Positions 1 to 9,480 of a stretch of 22,858 nt of DNA are shown one piece after another. This DNA comes from Tetmemena sp. SeJ-2015. Taxonomy: Eukaryota; Ciliophora; Spirotrichea; Sporadotrichida; Oxytrichidae. The notes beneath the pieces are model-generated. The model was not told where the DNA came from. It did no database searches and saw only the letters and a list, made by a program, of their open reading frames with translations. How positions within the stretch are numbered: the first letter of the stretch is position 1; every line of letters begins with the position of its first letter. Location of the stretch: NCBI GenBank assembly GCA_027382625.1, contig JAJKFJ010021200.1, forward strand, positions 1 through 22,858, given 5' to 3'. The position numbers and the translations under genes are program-made.

Positions 1-1180
1 TTTTTTTTCAAGTTTGAAGCAAAAATCAAATGACCTCGATTAAAAACAAGAAACGTTCTGAATCTTAAAATTTTAGGGCTGGCTCGTGAAACGAGTTGGC
101 GAAGTGCAAAAAAGTTCAATGTCTGAGCTCGAGTTTAGAAAACTTTGGGTCGTTTCAATCAAAAAGTGGATGCAAACTTTGAGATTTGGTTTCTTTTGAG
201 ATGAAATCGATTTCAATTTTAAAAATCGGGGACTGAAGCTTAAAATTTTGTTGCTGGCCCTAACTTTTCTAACTTCAAACCAATAATTTTTAAGTTGGCC
301 AAAAATTTTCCAAAGTTAGCCAACGTTTTCAAAGTTGAGGAAACAAACTTTTTGGCAGTGGGGGAAATTTTTTTTGGCTTAGAGGCAGAATTTTATGTTG
401 AGGGAAAAATTTTGAGTTGTGCCAAAAAAATTTTAAGGTTGGTGGTGAAATCTTAAGTTGTTGCTGAACTCAAAACCAAATTTCTAAAACTGCTTTCAAC
501 TCGAAATTTTAGTTGGGAGACCCGTTTTAAACTCGGTTTCTAAGTTTAAAACTCTAAGCTCGAATTAATTTAAGTTGGTGAACTTAACTTTTTTAGCTCC
601 AACGGACAAATTTATGGCTGACAGAACAAAATTTTGAGTTGGGCCACAAAATTTTTAGATTTGGGTGGCAAGAAATAAAAAGAAGACAAAAACCCAAAGA
701 AAAGCTTCAAAATATTTTCCAATTTTAAAACGCGTTGGCGGGGCCCAAGTTGACTCTTTTTTTCAGGATTTGAGCTCATTTTCAAGAAAAGTTGAGTTTC
801 ATTCTAAAAGTTGGAAGAAAGTTTAAAGTCAGTGCTCAACTCTAAAATCGGTTCTGAAACCAAACTTTTGCCTTAAAATCTAAATTGGAGAAATTGGCGA
901 ACTCTGAAAGTTTTGTTAGATGCCAAAATCTGCCCAAGTTCCAAATTTTTTGCCAAGGTTGGAACCAAAGTTGAGATTCTTTTGCCAAGTTCAAAACAAG
1001 TTTTAAAGTTAAAAGTAAAAGCTAAGTTGAAGGACTAAAAACATGGTTTTAAGTCAAAAACGGCGACCGCAGCTCCTAAAACCAAATTTCACGAACTAAC
1101 TCCAACTTTGGAAAAATTAGCTAAAAATGTTCAGAACTCAACCCAAAATCGTTCCACGGTGGCAAAAATGTTTGAAATCG
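1..1180. repeat. degenerate short-period repeat array
   Basis: No gene is visible. The stretch is built from loosely conserved units of about 20-21 bp with the pattern TTTT-n-AAGTTG-n-CCAAAAA. The register is clearest at 287-470, where units begin near 287, 306, 326, 349, 370, 391, 410, 431 and 451. Related motifs (AAATTTTGAGTTG, AAATTTAAGTTGG) recur at irregular spacing up to about 660 and more loosely to 1180. It looks like an old, diverged satellite or minisatellite. Confidence 0.5.
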
Positions 1181-1194
1181 TACAAAAAATTAAA

Positions 1195-1480
1195 ATCCGT
1201 TCAATCCATTTCCCAAAAATTGGGGCCTTTTTTATTTCTTTTAAGATTTTGTTTCTTATTTTTTAAAATTTAGTAAAAATTTTTAAACAAAATTTCCCCC
1301 CTTTGGGAAGTTTTTCTAAAAAGGAAAGAAAAATAAATGTCCCAATTTTATAAAATCCCCTTTTTAATAATTCTTAAAAAAAGAAATTCCTTTTATTTTT
1401 AAAGGGGAAAAAAAATTTCTTTTTTTAAAAAAAAATTTTCCAATTTTATTAAATTTAATTAAACCTTAAGTCGCTATCCA
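1195..1480. other. homopolymer-run block
   Basis: The sequence consists almost entirely of runs of three to nine identical bases (A, T, C or G runs placed one after another). No gene or ordered repeat is seen. Similar blocks recur at about 10690-10830, 11640-12060, 12530-14280, 14590-14860 and 22590-22858. They may be genuine low-complexity DNA or poorly resolved assembly. Confidence 0.5.
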
Positions 1481-1560
1481 ATTAAATAAACCCTAAAACG
1501 AACATCTAATTTATTCCTAAAGCAATTTTAAAAAGTTTGCACTTATCTGAAGCAAACTTT

Positions 1561-1872
1561 TCAAAATTCATAGTTTGGAAAGGATTTAGACTTTTAATTA
1601 ATATTCTCACTCTTTTAAGTCGTTGTATTTGCACATTATAAAACTAATTGACCTATAATATGAGTTCTGGAGTATTTCTTGATAATATTCTTAAGAGCTT
1701 CTGGTTTCTCTGAATTATTTCTAGGTTTAGTCATTATAATAATGTCTAAGGTAAACGAACTCATTCCTTCAGGATGATGCTCTTTAAACATATTAAGCAA
1801 TTTTCTTTGTAGTGTTTAACATTATGTCCAGGCTTCGATACTATTGGAGTGTTCACACTTTTCTTTATCCAT
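1561..1872 (-). pseudogene. possible RNase P protein (RnpA)-like remnant
   Basis: The minus strand is open from an ATG at 1872 (or 1887) to a TGA at 1561-1563 if TAA and TAG are glutamine. It gives about 103 residues, with a central ~57-codon run free of all standard stops. That core (RKLLNMFKEHHPEG, then LDIIIMTKP, then ALKNIIKKY) resembles the C-terminal half of bacterial RnpA, whose pattern is an RKLRE-F helix, a DIVVIARP strand and an EL--L--LL helix. In a neighbouring frame just upstream the DNA reads IVSKPGHNVKHYK, like the vSKkvG-AVkRN motif that comes before that helix, so one single-base shift would join the two halves. This is a recollection-based resemblance, not an alignment. If correct, it would be a transferred bacterial-type gene now broken. 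Otherwise it is an unrecognised small protein. Confidence 0.25.
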
Positions 1873-1946
1873 ATAAGATATCAGCATTTCATTAAAATTT
1901 TAACTCAACAAAGGTAATAAAATAATTAAATTAAGCTAAGAAGTAA

Positions 1947-2937
1947 TGATTCAATCTCCTCTTACATTAGTTTACAAGAAGCTTATCATAAGTGTTCTAA
2001 TCAGATTCTTTAGATTATAAATCGAAAAAATCTTCAGAACGATTCGTGAACCTACATGATATATCGGGAGATCAATCAGGCTAATGGCAATAACAAATCA
2101 ACAATAGGTCTGCTGATTTAATGGGAGTTGAGATGTGAAGTGGGGTAAAAGTCCTGTCTCAAATTTCACATTTAGCATATGTGCTACCTATTGAGCTATC
2201 AGATTCTTTATTAGTAGAGGCACCTCTCGCATGCTCAAAGCTGCAAACTCTTTCACAGATAGCGCCCTGATAACTGATTATGCATTGCATAATTGAGAAA
2301 GGTGTATCTCAGCCATTGAATAAGTTTTAAGGCCATACTCTCAGGCTACCGCATTCCTATAAGAGGGCTCTTAAAAACTCGTTAGATATAAGTTTATGTA
2401 TACCACAATATTCCGCTGAGGGGGATGCAGTCATGTACTTGGATGGGACCATATTAAACCTTAAAACGTTTGATTTATGTCTAGGGCTAAGCAATACACA
2501 ATTCAAACCCTGCTGAAAGAAAGCTAAAGTGGTGGTGATAAGCTCTGAGAGGAGACTAGAGCACTATGAGATCAGAGAGAAAGCTAGGATATCCTAACCT
2601 GAATGAGAGCTAAAAGAGATAAAGCTCCTTTAAATTCCCTGTTATATTTCTGTAAAACCTGAGAGATCATCATTCCGAGAGAGTTGTTGAATGCTGTGAA
2701 AAGCTCGATATCAAGCTTCTCTTCATCGCTCCTTAATCCTCACCTTACAATCTCATTGAAGAGGTCTTCTCGAGTGTAAAGAGAGCCTACAAAACAAGCT
2801 TGGCTCCGATAAACTTCTAAGATAAACAATATATCACCATTACCTCTGATGCTATTGAAAATATAAAGCAGAAAGACAGCAAGAAGACAATTCAACGAAA
2901 GATGGAGAAGATGAGAAATCTATATGAGAATGAGTGA
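1947..2937 (+). pseudogene. decayed DDE transposase, Tc1/mariner-IS630 type (DD34E)
   Basis: This is a broken transposase. The last part (about 2600-2937) reads in one frame and carries the family's third catalytic region, APQSSPYNLIEEVFSSVKRAY, equal to the usual PPYSPDLNPIEEVF pattern, with the catalytic Glu at 2758. The second catalytic site reads FLQNLRDHHS where the family has a D-N--H motif. The Asp codon is replaced by TAA at 2653-2655. The spacing between these two positions leaves 34 residues, as in Tc1-type DD34E enzymes. The first catalytic block, VMYLDGT (Asp codon 2442), lies upstream in a different frame, followed by KVVVISSERRLEHYEI, the usual beta-strand region. At least four in-frame TGA (2136, 2265 and two near 2518 and 2604) and one frame change break it. 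Only about 70 residues separate the first and second Asp sites, which suggests a deletion. It is inactive as it stands. Terminal inverted repeats were not found. Confidence 0.7.
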
Positions 2938-2979
2938 AATATAAAAGAGTTTAAATTAATAAAGTTTAATTTAAAGCAA

Positions 2980-3168
2980 ATGTTTTGCTCAAGTCAGCTG
3001 TCTCTTAGTAAGAGGAGATCTTATGATAGACATTTTGTGGTCTGCATGAAAGACTAACATCTGATTGTTAAATAAGGTAGCCTAGTCTTCCCTATATTCT
3101 TGGTCGAACAGCCCTATTTCAAAACTCTTTCTTTTCTTCTTTTTATCTCACTTTTGCTTTCACTTTGA
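2980..3168 (+). CDS. small hypothetical reading frame after the transposase
   Basis: A frame opens with ATG 43 bases after the transposase stop and runs 62 codons to TGA at 3166-3168, using two TAA as glutamine. The first part is basic and mixed (SLSKRRSYDRHFVVC), and the last 25 residues are strongly hydrophobic and could form a membrane segment. I do not recognise it. The base composition is less AT-rich than the intergenic sequence nearby, which is the main reason to list it. It could be a displaced fragment of the next gene, which lies in another frame. Confidence 0.25.
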
Positions 3169-3283
3169 GATGTGAGAGCACTCTTTCCTTCTTCTCTAAT
3201 AAGTTAATTATTAAGAGAAACGCATTCTCATATAATAAGGAAGAGCTTCCAAACTCTTTAACAGATCCTGATTTATATCTATC

Positions 3284-3736
3284 ATGAGAGCTTTTCCTCC
3301 TCAATCTGACTAGATGTGCTTGCCTGCTTCTAAGTTATAAATGGCCTAAAAAGGTACTTACCTTTTAGTTTAGAGAGTACTGAATAGAAGAATTTCCGCA
3401 TAAGTAAATCTCCAATCTGAGGATAATATTTAAGATATGGGAACCTTGTCACCCCTTATCTCCTCAAGCAAATACTGTACAAAGAGCAAGGTTGGGAACA
3501 TTAAAACCAACCATTTCATCCAGTTCCTACTGGCAAAAGTGGACATCTATCAAGGAATTCATGTATGCTGTTCTATGAGAGTAAGTAATTGCCTTCTACA
3601 TTTTTATAAGCTGAGCGAGTCATTATTATAATACTTTATACAGCTGTAGAAATTAGTATTAGATTATCCTTTCCTCGATCAACTTGGAGTGGATGAGTTG
3701 TGTCTGGTTTACGCTTTGCTGCTGTCTCATGCTTGA
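3284..3736 (+). CDS. hypothetical protein, 150 residues
   Basis: The frame runs from ATG at 3284 to TGA at 3734-3736. It includes a run of 64 codons free of all standard stops from 3437, and it uses both TAA/TAG and CAA/CAG for glutamine (eight and six times), as real ciliate genes do. GC is clearly higher than in the flanks. The N-terminal third is polar and basic (LVQRVLNRRISAQVNLQSED). The C-terminal half is leucine-rich and probably helical (LHFYKLSESLLQYFIQLQKL, then LGVDELCLVYALLLSHA). No family is recognised. The same frame upstream is open back to 3176 except for one TGA at 3269-3271, so the true start may lie further left if that TGA is sense. The neighbouring transposase makes a mobile-element cargo gene possible. 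Confidence 0.5.
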
Positions 3737-3854
3737 GTTTATATGAAACACTATAATGTCTCTAAATTTAAACTATTAATACTTTCAAGTTGAGATTTAT
3801 ACATGTAATACAAATATTAGTGTAAAAGCGAAAAGAGCTTAATTAAATGCATGA

Positions 3855-4067
3855 CCTAAGAATGAATGGCAAAACCAATAGTATTTTTTATAGCAGCTGG
3901 GAAGGTAAGCTTTGATATCGCAGGAGCGCATGATTAATATAGGCTAGCGCATGGTTAACGTAGGCTAGCGCATGGTTAACGTAGGCTAGCGCATGGTTAA
4001 CGTAGGCTAGCGCATGGTTAACGTAGGCTAGCTCATGGTAGGTGCAGGTCAGGATGAGATTTGTTGA
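3855..4067 (+). CDS. frame containing a tandem heptapeptide repeat
   Basis: Between TGA at 3852-3854 and TGA at 4065-4067 one frame stays open for 70 codons. It reads NEWQNQQYFLQQLGRQALIS and then five full copies of a seven-residue unit plus a partial sixth. Copy 1 is RMINIGQ, copies 2-5 are RMVNVGQ, and the last is LMVGAGQ. The changes between copies 1 and 2 are Ile to Val twice plus one silent change, which favours this frame as the coded one. The TAG at the end of each unit is read as glutamine. No in-frame ATG comes before the repeat, so this may be an internal exon or a fragment. No family is recognised, and the alternative is a non-coding minisatellite. Confidence 0.35.
3926..4043 (+). 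repeat. 21-bp tandem repeat, about 5.5 copies
   Basis: Units of exactly 21 bp start at 3926, 3947, 3968, 3989 and 4010, with a truncated, diverged unit at 4031. Copies 2-5 are identical. Copy 1 differs at four positions. Each unit holds the palindrome GTTAAC, and each junction creates GCTAGC followed by GCGC. The high identity against an AT-rich, decayed background points to recent expansion. Confidence 0.95.
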
Positions 4068-4327
4068 TGCTGCATAATGAACGAGAGCCCAAGAAGATTA
4101 ATGAGCTTCTATTAGCACTTAAATTGTTTCACTTAGAGATGCAGAGAACGAGTTGTGGGGGATCTAACTGCTTCGCTATTAATATATATTCTTAAGCTTA
4201 TGTTTTTGCATTTAGTATTTAATATGATTCAAATTAAATTTGAGTACCAAACTTATAAGTCTTGATTTAAAACATCTATATTGCAGCTATTCAAGAGAGC
4301 TGAGTCCCTTGATGTAGTTGAGGAAAG
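4068..4327. other. no feature seen
   Basis: About 260 bases of mixed composition with no convincing frame. The first ~90 bases after the tandem repeat are less AT-rich than the rest. Confidence 0.4.
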
Positions 4328-5130
4328 ATGCTGAACAGACTTGTAGCACAATTAGATATAAGAATATTTCTCAAAAAAGAAGAAAGAGTGACGATGGCTT
4401 TGGGGAGTGATTAGAACTTTGGCAAATGACAAATGTGCGACGATTTAAAGTATAGCGATGCAACTCTTGCTTCCTTCAATTATGGTAATTCTGAAGTAAA
4501 ATAGTAAAGCCTGGATAGCTCTAGAGGCATTTGCAAGTCCACTTTAGAAGTGAGGGTGTTGACTTTTCGCAGAAACAACAAGGGCGCTACTGAAGCGAGG
4601 TATGCTATATCCAAGAAGAGCAATTTAAAATTAGATTAGTGCTCAGTCAACTTCTTGCTAGTTATTACATATGACAGCTTTTATACACAGGATACTGTCA
4701 ACTTGTAAGCTTTACTTTCTTTTCTCAATATTTATAGATCTGTCAGTAGCTATTTTCTATAGAAAGCTCTCCTAATTGAAATAACAAAATATAGGCGAAG
4801 CCTTAATAAGTGAGGCATCTGATCTTAAATGGGTTTGTGTTTGAGAGATTGAAGTAAATAACCAAAATTATCTCTAGTCTGAATCGAATCGGCAGCTTAT
4901 AATTTAAAAGTGAAGTCAATGATGCTGCTAACAAGAGGCTGATGGAAAAAATAGAGAACAGCAAGATGCTCTTTCTTAATTATAGTATTCAATTTTTTGC
5001 ATTTCAGAATTTATTTGGAAATGAATTTAAAGCGCCAGGGTACATGAGAAATTATTATCGTGCATTAGAATAGAATAATTTGCATTCCTTTATGTTTTCT
5101 TTGAGTAAATATATTAAAGAATCAAAGTGA
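4328..5130 (+). CDS. hypothetical protein in two frames, probably with an intron
   Basis: Frame one starts at ATG 4328, meets one TGA at 4427-4429, and restarts at ATG 4433 for 126 codons to TGA 4811-4813. It contains polar, GC-richer sequence such as KYSDATLASFNYGNSE and TFRRNNKGATEARYAISKKS. A second frame, open from 4780 to TGA 5128-5130, continues with FKSEVNDAANKRLMEKIENS and GNEFKAPGYMRNYYRALEQ, including 56 codons free of standard stops. Two GT-AG introns could join them: 17 nt at 4746-4762, or 38 nt at 4810-4847. A frameshift is equally possible. The sequence is largely hydrophilic with helical stretches and no tryptophan codon. I recognise no family. The TGA at 4427 is either a stop before a second start or a sense codon. 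Confidence 0.45.
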
Positions 5131-5518
5131 CTGAATTCTAGTTGTATCTGCACACTCTCTTAAAGTTAACTTTCACATTTATTTAAATAGAAGCCTAAAT
5201 AAAAGTTTGAGAGTGGAGAAAAGAAATATTAAAATTAAAGAAATGAATTAAGCTTTATTATCTCTCTTTTTCCTATCTATTATCATTATTTATATTATTA
5301 TATGTAACATTTTTATAATTGGGGAAATTACTTGAGTCAAAAGCTAAACATATAAGAGAGAGGATAGAATTTAAACCATAATTATCAACAGAACTTTTTG
5401 TTTTAGGAAAGAGAATGCATAGAATAATAGGATGCTTTACCATTGTAGGGAGTAAAAAATTATTAATAAATTATTATAATTGCTAATAGACTGAAAATCT
5501 ATTAAATTATTACCTATA
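5131..5518. other. AT-rich spacer
   Basis: Very AT-rich sequence between two plus-strand genes. No coding frame, repeat or RNA is seen. It may hold the promoter of the kinase-like gene, but no motif stands out. Confidence 0.5.
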
Positions 5519-6148
5519 ATGGATATCTATAAAGGCTCCACTGGAGATGGAAATTATAGTTTTCAGATCAGGAGAGGTACTTTAGTGACATTCCCAGAAA
5601 TCCAAATAGTGTTGGCAACATCCTTCAGCGAGAGGACTTCCGAAATTAAGAACCTCTGGAGAGACTTTACATTCCTCCTGAAAAACAAGCCAAGGCAAGG
5701 TGACTTAATTAATGTGATGAAGGCTCTAGTCCTATGTATTCAGGTCATGTACAACGAGAACATTAATCATCGCTATCTCACGCCACAGACTGTCCGAATA
5801 CTCAAATTTTATACACCTGAAGTGTTCCTCATCTCATTTAAATATTATTGCATATCTGATAATATTTCTGATAATGGAGGAATCCCTCTGCATGTCTGGC
5901 TTCTTGACTAGGACCGAAAACTTGTTTTCCATGGCAACAAATTAGATGTGTATTCAGTATGTTTGATCGTGGCTTCTTGTTTTATGAGTAAGCCATTGCA
6001 TTCATTAGCAGCTTGCAAAGAAGAAGTGCAATTACCAATTATGCAGGAACTTAAGAAGAAAACACTAAATTAGGATTAGAGAGTATTTCTAAAAAGACTA
6101 ACTCATCCTTCGAGCATTATCCTTCTCTGTATTAAATTTGAAAAATGA
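5519..6148 (+). CDS. protein kinase-like protein, probable pseudokinase
   Basis: The frame starts at ATG 5519, preceded in frame by TGA at 5492-5494, and ends at TGA 6146-6148, giving 209 residues. The first 130 codons are free of all standard stops. TAG codons at 131, 185 and 187 are read as glutamine, and the sequence stays protein-like after each. Residues 62-95 match the kinase E-helix and catalytic loop, with INHRYLTPQTVRIL in place of HRDLKPxNxL, so the catalytic Asp is Tyr (residue 86). Residues 138-161, HGNKLDVYSVCLIVASCF, match the F-helix pattern G-KxDVYSfGxxL. Residues 183-200 resemble the final RP-S helix. No glycine-rich loop, VAIK lysine or clear DFG is visible, so the small lobe is absent or unrecognisable, and activity is unlikely. 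It may be cargo of the nearby mobile element, since some ciliate germline transposons are reported to carry kinase-domain proteins. Confidence 0.6.
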
Positions 6149-6181
6149 TAAACAAACTAGTTTAAGATTGAAAACTTAGAT

Positions 6182-7740
6182 TTATTCTTTTATTAACTTT
6201 ATTGGGTAAAAATTATCACGATCCTGTAACCACTTTGCATAATTTACACTATTGCTTCTAAGATTTTCTGATTTACTATCCTCATAAATGAATAGCAATA
6301 ATCTTGAAGCTGTTCGATCTTTATTTTTTTCAAATCCTCCATGCTCATTATTTGATAGTTAATCATATCTTTAGCCTCTTCATTTTTCAAATTTATTTGC
6401 CAAGCAAATTTCATCATGAGAGCTCCAAACATTTTCAGAGCATATCTTTTGTGCACAATGGTAACGACAGAAATTCTTTTCAAGCATATGAGTGCTAATT
6501 AATATCTTTGGAAATGTCTTGGATGAATGAATTAGGTCTTATTAAATTAGGATTTAATGCTATAAACATTTTTGTATATTGTATCAAACTTCCAGCTATT
6601 AGTAGTCACTTTCTTTTTATTTTTAAAGTTTTCTCATGAAATCTTATTATATCTCTTAATTATTTTAATCCTCTTTATCCTATTCATCACTTTAAATATC
6701 CAATCCAAGGTTTGCTATACAAGTTTATAAAATCAGCTAAATATCTTGTTTAAAAATAGTAATTTTAAATATTCGCACTAGAACTTATCTTAATGCAATT
6801 CTTCTTTCATTTATTACACTGCTTGATTAACATTATAGGCTAAATGCGATTAAATGATCTGCGAATACTTTTCTAAATACAATTGAATTCAATATAATAA
6901 TCTTGCTGTCAAGTATTTTATCTATCAAATTTGTTATTTCTTACTTATTCTTTTTAAATAAATCTTCAAACTTTTCTATACTTTCACTTTCATACTGGCA
7001 ATAGTCCTATTTGTTTAAAATGGCTTTTTCTTCTATCATAAGTTTTGTTCTCAATCTCACTAAAGGTTAAAATAACTTGAAAATGCTATGATTACATATG
7101 TATATATATTCAAAGAATAATTCTATGGTTTTATTTTTAAAATCATCTAAATGTAATGTAAAATTTAGAAAATGGTATTTTCAGATATTAATGATCATAT
7201 ATGACCTATAATACATTTTCTCTCGTAAATCTTTATTCTCTTTCTAACTTTTATTTTTATCTAAAACATATTGATTCAAAAAGTTTTTCGAGGATTTTAT
7301 ATTTTGCTATAAAAACCTTATTTTTAGTAAATGTTTAAAAATGTAAGTTTTTAGAGAAAGCGAAATGAGAAGTTTGTAATTTCTTAATAAATAAAGCCCT
7401 GAATAAATACAATTTGTTTCGTCATTTAAGTTGAATTTGTTGAATAATTTCATAAAATCGTTGTAACATATAATAACTTATCCGTATGTGATTCTGTTTT
7501 ATTGTTCTATCATCAATTTTTTCTTCGTTCGTACTAAATTGTATCTTTGCATCCTCTTCATATTCTTATTATAATTTTAATAGCTTTTCCAGTAGTTAAT
7601 TTAAATGTTGATAGCCTGTTATCTTTCTTAAAAATCTCTCTATGATATATCTTTATGTGAGTGAATATATTTTAACGTGATAGATTCGGCCTTGGACCAT
7701 TCTCCTAATGCTATGAAGGCAAGTGTGCATACTTATATGG
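6182..7740 (-). CDS. weak candidate for a long minus-strand gene
   Basis: With TAA/TAG as glutamine, the minus strand gives long Lys/Glu/Asp/Gln-rich sequence. A first part, about 7740 to 7300, contains LLEKLLKLQQEYEEDAK. A second part, in a frame shifted by one, runs from about 7300 to TAA at 6182-6184 with SIEKFEDLFKKNKQEITNLI and DIQSDEQDKEDQNNQEIQQD. TGA falls in frame at 7422-7424, 7181-7183, 6584-6586 and 6380-6382 without an obvious change in character. However, most glutamines here are TAA/TAG rather than CAA/CAG, no family is recognised, and 200-codon gaps between TGA are expected by chance in such AT-rich DNA. It may be non-coding. Confidence 0.2.
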
Positions 7741-7749
7741 CTTATAAAT

Positions 7750-8283
7750 TTTCTTTTTTTAAAATATGTTGGCTTTTCTTTCCCATCTTTCTAATTGAAA
7801 ATATTTTTACTTTGCTGAAAGAGTTTTAATGATGAGCGAATATGCAGTATTCAAATAACCTGAATAATAAACTCAAATGAGAATGGAAATAAAGTGGCTT
7901 GCAAATCTGAATTAAAGATAACAAATGAAAGTTATATTAAATTTAAAAATGAAGATCTAGATAAGTGAATTTTATGCATTAAAATATGTTTATTATACTG
8001 AAGAGTAGTTTCCAAATATGCTTAGGCCTTTATTTCTGTTTATTAAAAATACTCTAAGCATTCTTCAAAAAATTAATAATTCATTCTTATGTCCTAATGA
8101 TAATTTTGGGCTAAGCTGCGAGTATTTATTTTTAATTCTTATGATGAATTAAATTAAATAAAAAAGGTTTATAAGTCTTTACATCTTCGTATATCCTCAC
8201 AGCAAACGCAACATCCGGTTCAACAATGCTTGAGTTTATCTTTTAATATAATAATTGAAGGATTTTATACTCTAAATACTAAT
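7750..8283. other. AT-rich, no feature seen
   Basis: No homology, repeat or stop-free run worth reporting. A slightly GC-richer patch sits at 8185-8235. Confidence 0.4.
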
Positions 8284-8336
8284 AATTACTACAGAATGTC
8301 TAGTAATTACTACAGAATGTCTAGTAACTACGAAGG
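8284..8336. repeat. short 21-bp tandem repeat, 2.4 copies
   Basis: Two identical 21-bp units, each ending in GAATGTCTAGT, start at 8284 and 8305, followed by a diverged partial copy from 8326. On the minus strand one frame gives LLDILQQ repeated. The unit length equals that of the larger repeat at 3926, but the sequences are unrelated. Confidence 0.85.
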
Positions 8337-8339
8337 ATA

Positions 8340-9480
8340 TAAACTTTGAACTCAAACTATATATTCCTATCTTAAATTATTTATTTTTTTATTCTTGTTA
8401 TTTATAAATCCAAAAAAGTTTTGGCTTTGAAATTTCTTTTCAAAACAAAATTTTTATATGCTAAAGAATTTTTTATTTAATCATTAAAAATGCAATGATA
8501 TCGGTGCTTTTGCCAATAAAATTTTTATGGAATAAAAGATATTTATTTTTTCAGTTTTGGCCATTTTAATCAATACAATAATTATAAGATTTATGTTGCT
8601 TATCAAATTTTAAATAAAGTAAAACCTTGGGCTTGAGAAATTATTTTATTACATTTAAGGGGGAATGTATCAAACTCTTGAAAGAAATATTCCTTTATAA
8701 ATTAAAAATATTATTTATCAGGAGAGTACTTTTTATGCTCAGGCTCTGGTTAATAAAAGAATACATCAATCGAAAGCCATGATCTAGAATTCATACTTTA
8801 TAATGTAATATTTCAAAAATAAACTTGCTCAATGAATTTAAGAAAATTTCTTTTCAATTAATTAGGTCTTGAAGTCTGTATCAAATATTAAAACATTTCC
8901 ACTCTAGAATGAAGGAGGAAAATCATATTGCAAATATTTTGAAAATTTTTAAGATAAAATTAACCAAAAATATACTATCAGTGGAGAGCTTAGCTTAATT
9001 TACGATAGTGAAATAATTTATGCTCATCTGTTGAAGCTATATCATATTCTCTCGAGAATAAGCTTTAATAGATCCTTTAATTAATATATTAGTCTTTTAA
9101 GATATATGTATCACATTTTAGGATTGAACTTTCTTTTCATGAGAAATAAAAGACTATTATTAAGTATTATCTTCAGTAGTGTTAATAATCTGATGTAACT
9201 TATGAATATATTTCGAATTTGCATTGAAATATGTAACAAAGCGGTCAAAAGCGCTTTTTTTAAAGCTGAAGTGATCAATTAGCAATTTGTTTTAGAAATC
9301 GTGGTGATCAAATGTTCGATCTATTCAACATTTTTGTTTTCACTATTTTGATTTGATGATCGATCCTATCACTTTTAATGAGGATAAAAAAAGTCTCAAA
9401 TTATTGAGAAGATCTTGCTTTTTATCGTTGCAAAGAGCCTCTCAAAGGGGTCTAGATTAAAATGATAAGGCCAGAGAAAC
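8340..9480. other. AT-rich, no feature seen
   Basis: Long AT-rich stretch with many A/T runs. No convincing frame or repeat was found on either strand. Confidence 0.4.

Noticed and set aside
2130..2205. tRNA-like arrangement on the minus strand (TAGCTCAATAGG A-box and stem-loop CACAT-ATGCTAA-ATGTG)
   Set aside because: The D stem and anticodon stem need the same base, there is no T stem or acceptor stem, and it overlaps the transposase remnant.
4810..4847. CRISPR arrays, rRNA genes or bacterial operon signals anywhere in the window
   Set aside because: None seen. The only regular repeats are the 21-bp tandem arrays without spacers, and the short intron and altered code argue against a bacterial source.
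6244..6483. 79-codon minus-strand opening and a 64-codon plus-strand opening over the same bases (6304-6498)
   Set aside because: They overlap a different minus-strand frame with equal or better protein character. Neither has homology, and the minus one lacks an ATG at its 5' end.
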